Of a DNA stretch of 9,414 bases, positions 6,829 to 9,414 are shown piece after piece. This DNA is from JAFLUQ01 sp964442035 (lineage in GTDB: Bacteria; Bacillota; Clostridia; UMGS1883). Each line of letters opens with the position of its first letter. Within the stretch, counting starts at the first letter, position 1. A program made the position numbers and the translations under genes. The notes under the pieces were generated by a model. The model searched no databases. It was not told the DNA's origin and worked only from the letters and a program-made list of their open reading frames with translations. Where the stretch lies: positions 1-9,414 of the forward strand of contig CAYTWZ010000069.1 in the NCBI GenBank assembly GCA_964442035.1. The letters run 5' to 3'.

Positions 6829-7836
6829 ATGAGTAAATTTCTTGAAACAATCATCTCCCGTGCCAAGTCCGATGTCAAGACCATCGTGCTTGCGGAGGGC
6901 TACGACATCCGCACAATCCGCGCTGCGGCGTCTGCACTTGAACAAGGTATTGCCCACATTATTATTTTAGGCGATATTGATGAAATTTGCAAGATGGCAA
7001 ACGAAGAAAATTTAAATATTTCTGACGCAGTTCTCATTGATCCGGAAAAAGACGCGCGTTTTGACGAATTTGTGGAAACTTTTTACGAAATGCGTAAGGC
7101 AAAGGGCATGACTCCCGAAAAAGCAAGGGAGACAATGAAGAACACACTTTATTTTGGTTGCATGATGGTCAAGAAGGATCTGGCCGATGGTATGGTTGCC
7201 GGCGCCGCAAATTCTTCTTCCAACGTACTGCGTAGCGCTTTGCAGGTCATCAAGACCGCTCCCGGCACAAAGCTGGTGTCCGCGTTCTTTATCGAGTGCG
7301 TTCCGAACTGTCAGTACGGCGAGGACGGCGTGTTCCTGTTTGCCGACTGCGGACTTAACGAAAATCCCGATGCCGAGGCTGTCAGCGAGATTGCCATTTC
7401 CTCCGCCAAAAGCTTCAAGACACTTATACAGGCCGAGCCTAATGTGGCCATGCTCTGCTACTCTACATACGGCAGCGCCAAGAGTGAGCTTGTGGACAAG
7501 ATGCAGCTTGCTACCAAGCTTGCCAAGGAAAAGGCCCCCGATATAAATATCGATGGCGAATTGCAGGCTGACGCGGCTATGGTTCCCGCTGTCGCCGCTT
7601 CCAAGGCTCCCGGCAGCCCCGTAGCGGGCAAGGCCAACGTTCTTGTATTCCCTGACCTCAACGCCGGCAATATTGCCTATAAGCTGGTCGAGCGTCTTGC
7701 CAAGGCTGAGGCCTACGGTCCCATCACTCAGGGCATTGCCAAGCCCGTCAACGATCTTTCCCGCGGCTGCAAGGCTGAGGATATCGTGGGCGTTATAGCT
7801 ATCACCTGTGTACAGGCTCAGGCACAGGGCAAGTAA
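6829..7836 (+). CDS. pta: Phosphate acetyltransferase
   Basis: Converts acetyl-CoA plus phosphate to acetyl phosphate and CoA in the cytoplasm, feeding acetate kinase. It has 335 residues and is the short form carrying only the PTA/PTB catalytic domain, as usual in Bacillota, without the N-terminal extension of E. coli Pta. Visible signatures: VLAEGYDIRTIRAA near the start, DGMVAGAANSSSNVLRSALQ, FLFADCGLNENPDAEA, AMLCYSTYGSAKSE, IDGELQADAAMVPAVAASK, PGSPVAGKANVLVFPDLNAGNIAYKL and the C-terminal GPITQGIAKPVNDLSRGC. I chose the ATG at 6829 from the ribosome-binding site. ackA follows after 18 nt, so they form one operon. The first ~250 bases look more AT-rich than the rest of the gene. Acetyl rather than butyryl transfer is inferred from the ackA partner. 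Confidence 0.96.
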   Translation: MSKFLETIISRAKSDVKTIVLAEGYDIRTIRAAASALEQGIAHIIILGDIDEICKMANEENLNISDAVLIDPEKDARFDEFVETFYEMRKAKGMTPEKARETMKNTLYFGCMMVKKDLADGMVAGAANSSSNVLRSALQVIKTAPGTKLVSAFFIECVPNCQYGEDGVFLFADCGLNENPDAEAVSEIAISSAKSFKTLIQAEPNVAMLCYSTYGSAKSELVDKMQLATKLAKEKAPDINIDGELQADAAMVPAVAASKAPGSPVAGKANVLVFPDLNAGNIAYKLVERLAKAEAYGPITQGIAKPVNDLSRGCKAEDIVGVIAITCVQAQAQGK

Positions 7837-7854
7837 TAGAAAGGACTGAGGAAT

Positions 7855-9051
7855 ATGAAGATATTAGTGATCAACGCCGGAAGCTCCTCACTCAAGTACC
7901 AGCTTATCGACATGGACAGCAAGGCCGTGATGGCCAAAGGTCTCTGCGAGCGCATAGGGATTGACGGCAGCCGCCTTAAGCACACCCCCGACGGCAGGGA
8001 GACCGTAATTATCGAAAGTCCAATGCCCACTCACGCCGACGCCATCACACTTGTTATCAATGCCCTTGTCGATCCCGGTCACGGCGTGATCTCGTCCATG
8101 GACGAGATCGGCGCAGTGGGTCACCGAGTAGTACACGGGGGCGAAAAATTCAGTGAAAGCGTGCTAATAGACGAATCCGTCAAGGATGGCATTCGGGAAT
8201 GTATTGACCTGGCTCCCCTCCACAACCCGGCTAACCTCATAGGCATTGAAGCCTGTGAAAAGGTAATGCCCGGCGTACCTCAGGTGGCAGTGTTCGACAC
8301 CGCCTTTCATCAGACTATGCCCCCTAAGGCATACCTGTACGGCCTGCCCTACAAATATTATCAGAAGTACAAGGTTCGCCGCTACGGCTTCCACGGCACC
8401 AGCCACAAGTACGTGTCCCAACGTGCCGCTCAGATGCTTGGCAAGCCCCTTTCCGAACTTAAGATAATCACTTGCCACCTTGGCAATGGCTCCAGCGTTG
8501 CGGCTATCGATCACGGCAAGGTAGTGGACACCTCTATGGGTCTTACCCCTCTTGCCGGTGTGATCATGGGCACTCGTTGCGGCGATATCGACCCTGCCAT
8601 TGTGACCTATATTATGGAAAAGGAGGGGCTCGACCCCAAGGGCATGGACGCTGTGATGAACAAGCAGAGCGGCGTTCTGGGCATAAGCGGCGTATCCAGC
8701 GACTTCCGTGACCTGTTCACAGCCGCAAGCAATGGTGATGAGCGTTCCAAGATCGCTCTTGACATGTTCGCCTACACTGTCAAGAAGTTTGTGGGCGCAT
8801 ACGCGGCCGCTATGGACGGAGCCGACGCCATAGTATTCACCGCCGGAGTAGGTGAAAACAACGCCGATATCCGTAACGCCGTTACCTCCACTCTCGGCTA
8901 TATGGGTGTTAAGATCGATCAGGAGCTCAACAAGCAGCGGGGCAAGGATTTGGATATCTCCGCCCCCGATGCCACAGTCCGCACTCTGGTAATTCCCACT
9001 GATGAGGAAATGATGATTGCCCTTGACACACAGAGACTTGCCGGTAAATAA
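7855..9051 (+). CDS. ackA: Acetate kinase
   Basis: Converts acetyl phosphate and ADP to acetate and ATP, the energy-yielding last step of acetate fermentation; cytoplasmic. It has 398 residues, the usual length, in the acetokinase (ASKHA) fold. Key elements: INAGSSSLKYQL with Asn7, GHRVVHGGEKFSE, AVFDTAFHQTMP with the catalytic aspartate, RRYGFHGTSHKYV, ITCHLGNGSSVAAIDHGKVV, DTSMGLTPLAGVIMGTRCGDID with the catalytic arginine, FTAGVGENNADIR, and the C-terminal EEMMIALDT with the metal-binding glutamate. The ATG at 7855 is served by AAGGA (7841-7845) 9 nt upstream, just after the pta stop. It shares the pta promoter. In many Bacillota yceD and rpmF follow ackA; here no intact gene follows. Confidence 0.97.
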   Translation: MKILVINAGSSSLKYQLIDMDSKAVMAKGLCERIGIDGSRLKHTPDGRETVIIESPMPTHADAITLVINALVDPGHGVISSMDEIGAVGHRVVHGGEKFSESVLIDESVKDGIRECIDLAPLHNPANLIGIEACEKVMPGVPQVAVFDTAFHQTMPPKAYLYGLPYKYYQKYKVRRYGFHGTSHKYVSQRAAQMLGKPLSELKIITCHLGNGSSVAAIDHGKVVDTSMGLTPLAGVIMGTRCGDIDPAIVTYIMEKEGLDPKGMDAVMNKQSGVLGISGVSSDFRDLFTAASNGDERSKIALDMFAYTVKKFVGAYAAAMDGADAIVFTAGVGENNADIRNAVTSTLGYMGVKIDQELNKQRGKDLDISAPDATVRTLVIPTDEEMMIALDTQRLAGK

Positions 9052-9070
9052 ATTGCGTTTACGGCGTTTT
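9040..9070 (+). terminator. Candidate terminator overlapping the ackA stop
   Basis: GCCGGTAAA (9040-9048), the last three codons of ackA, pairs with TTTACGGC (9058-9065) as an 8-bp stem with one bulged G and a 9-nt loop holding the TAA. GTTTTC follows as a short U tract. The position at the operon end supports it; the stem is only moderately stable and the U run is short. Confidence 0.5.
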
Positions 9071-9078
9071 CTATGCTC

Positions 9079-9325
9079 TCATAACCTTAAAATTGCTGTT
9101 TGAACTAATGCAGGTTTGAGATAAACTCCGGCACGTGAAATATTAACAGATTTTCTTTTTACCGGCGGACTCGTTGTTGCCTGGGGTTAACCCTGCCCAT
9201 TAGTTCACCTGTTTGGAAAAACGTAATTGAGAAACATCATTGCCGATTTCAGCAAGAATTGTAATGGCAGTACTACGTTTTACACCGGTAATTGCGCAAA
9301 GCAAGGCAATTGCACTTTCGTGGCA
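9079..9325 (-). pseudogene. IS110-family transposase remnant (C-terminal fragment)
   Basis: Read on the minus strand, the fragment starts CHESAIALLCAITGV and continues with STAITILAEIGNDVSQ, the transposase_20 (C-terminal Tnp) domain pattern of IS110/IS1111 transposases. The frame stops at TAA (9200-9202), but the same frame then reads WAGLTPGNNESAGKKK, the conserved continuation, so this TAA replaces the serine expected in SWAGL. After KKK a one-base insertion in the T run at 9151-9154 shifts the frame; the next frame gives SVNISRAGVYLKPALVQ and ends at 9079-9081. Two lesions plus loss of the RuvC-like N-terminal half and the extreme C-terminus make it non-functional. The NESAGK segment, where the Tnp-domain active serine is expected, survives. 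No intact element ends or guide-RNA region can be identified. Confidence 0.85.
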
Positions 9326-9414
9326 AGAAACCCGCCCGCCGCCTATAGAGGGTGCGGGTTGCCGGTGGCAGCCTCTGCGAAGCAGAAGCACCGACCGAGT
9401 CGGTAGACGAGACC
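9326..9414. other. Hairpin-rich non-coding segment, probable edge of a repeat
   Basis: Three hairpins follow one another: the 9329-9360 stem around the 17-nt repeat; tctgc-gaa-gcaga at 9374-9386; and accgac-cga-gtcggt at 9390-9404, a perfect 6-bp stem with a 3-nt loop. No convincing gene is present: the minus-strand frame open from 9391 runs into the transposase fragment, but its first ~20 residues resemble nothing I recognise. The segment runs off the window. A dispersed palindromic repeat or a remnant of element-end DNA would fit; neither can be shown here. Confidence 0.4.
9333..9349 (-). repeat. 17-nt repeat, copy 2 (right end)
   Basis: Exact second copy of the sequence at 1806-1822, same orientation. 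It sits between the arms AACCCGC (9329-9335) and GCGGGTT (9354-9360), overlapping the left arm; the stem can be extended by GGCAA/TTGCC (9322-9326 with 9359-9363). It directly abuts the broken edge of the transposase fragment. Confidence 0.6.

Noticed and set aside
9389..9405. Sequence resembling the 3' hairpin of a Cas9 tracrRNA (GCACCGA...GTCGGT)
   Set aside because: There are no cas genes, no repeat-spacer array and no anti-repeat in the window. The likeness is a short hairpin with a similar stem, most likely coincidence.

Overview
The window looks like chromosomal DNA from an anaerobic, fermentative member of the Bacillota, probably class Clostridia. The reasons are the acetate-kinase pathway pair pta-ackA beside a YlbM/TmcAL-type gene, Shine-Dalgarno sites of the AAGGAG/GGAGG type, sigma-A-type promoters, and a moderately GC-rich coding style with AT-rich promoters. 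The genus cannot be fixed from the sequence alone. Almost all of it is core metabolism, and I see no complete new system. The least explained DNA is the putP leader and the last ~350 bases.

Layout. Positions 1-161 are non-coding DNA downstream of putP with a probable terminator hairpin. A minus-strand block follows, listed here left to right and transcribed right to left: putP (Na+/proline symporter, 162-1700), eno (enolase, 1963-3243), proA (3399-4655), proB (4659-5453) and tmcAL (tRNA-Met cytidine acetate ligase family, 5514-6653). proB and proA are 3 nt apart and surely one operon; tmcAL may be co-transcribed with them. eno and putP each have a recognisable promoter. A divergent AT-rich intergenic region (6654-6828) carries a near-consensus promoter for the plus-strand operon pta (6829-7836) and ackA (7855-9051), which ends in a candidate terminator overlapping the ackA stop codon.

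Beyond ackA there is no intact gene. Positions 9079-9325 (minus) hold a decayed C-terminal fragment of an IS110-family transposase with one in-frame stop and one frameshift. Positions 9326-9414 are hairpin-rich DNA whose nature I cannot establish. One exact 17-base sequence occurs both there (9333-9349) and in the putP 5' leader (1806-1822), in the same orientation and both times within a predicted hairpin.

How the genes work together. pta and ackA convert acetyl-CoA to acetate with ATP formation. TmcAL, divergently transcribed, belongs to a family that uses acetate and ATP to acetylate the wobble cytidine of elongator tRNA-Met. proB and proA carry glutamate to glutamate semialdehyde for proline synthesis, while putP imports proline, so both routes to proline lie within 5.3 kb. 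Enolase sits between them under its own promoter.
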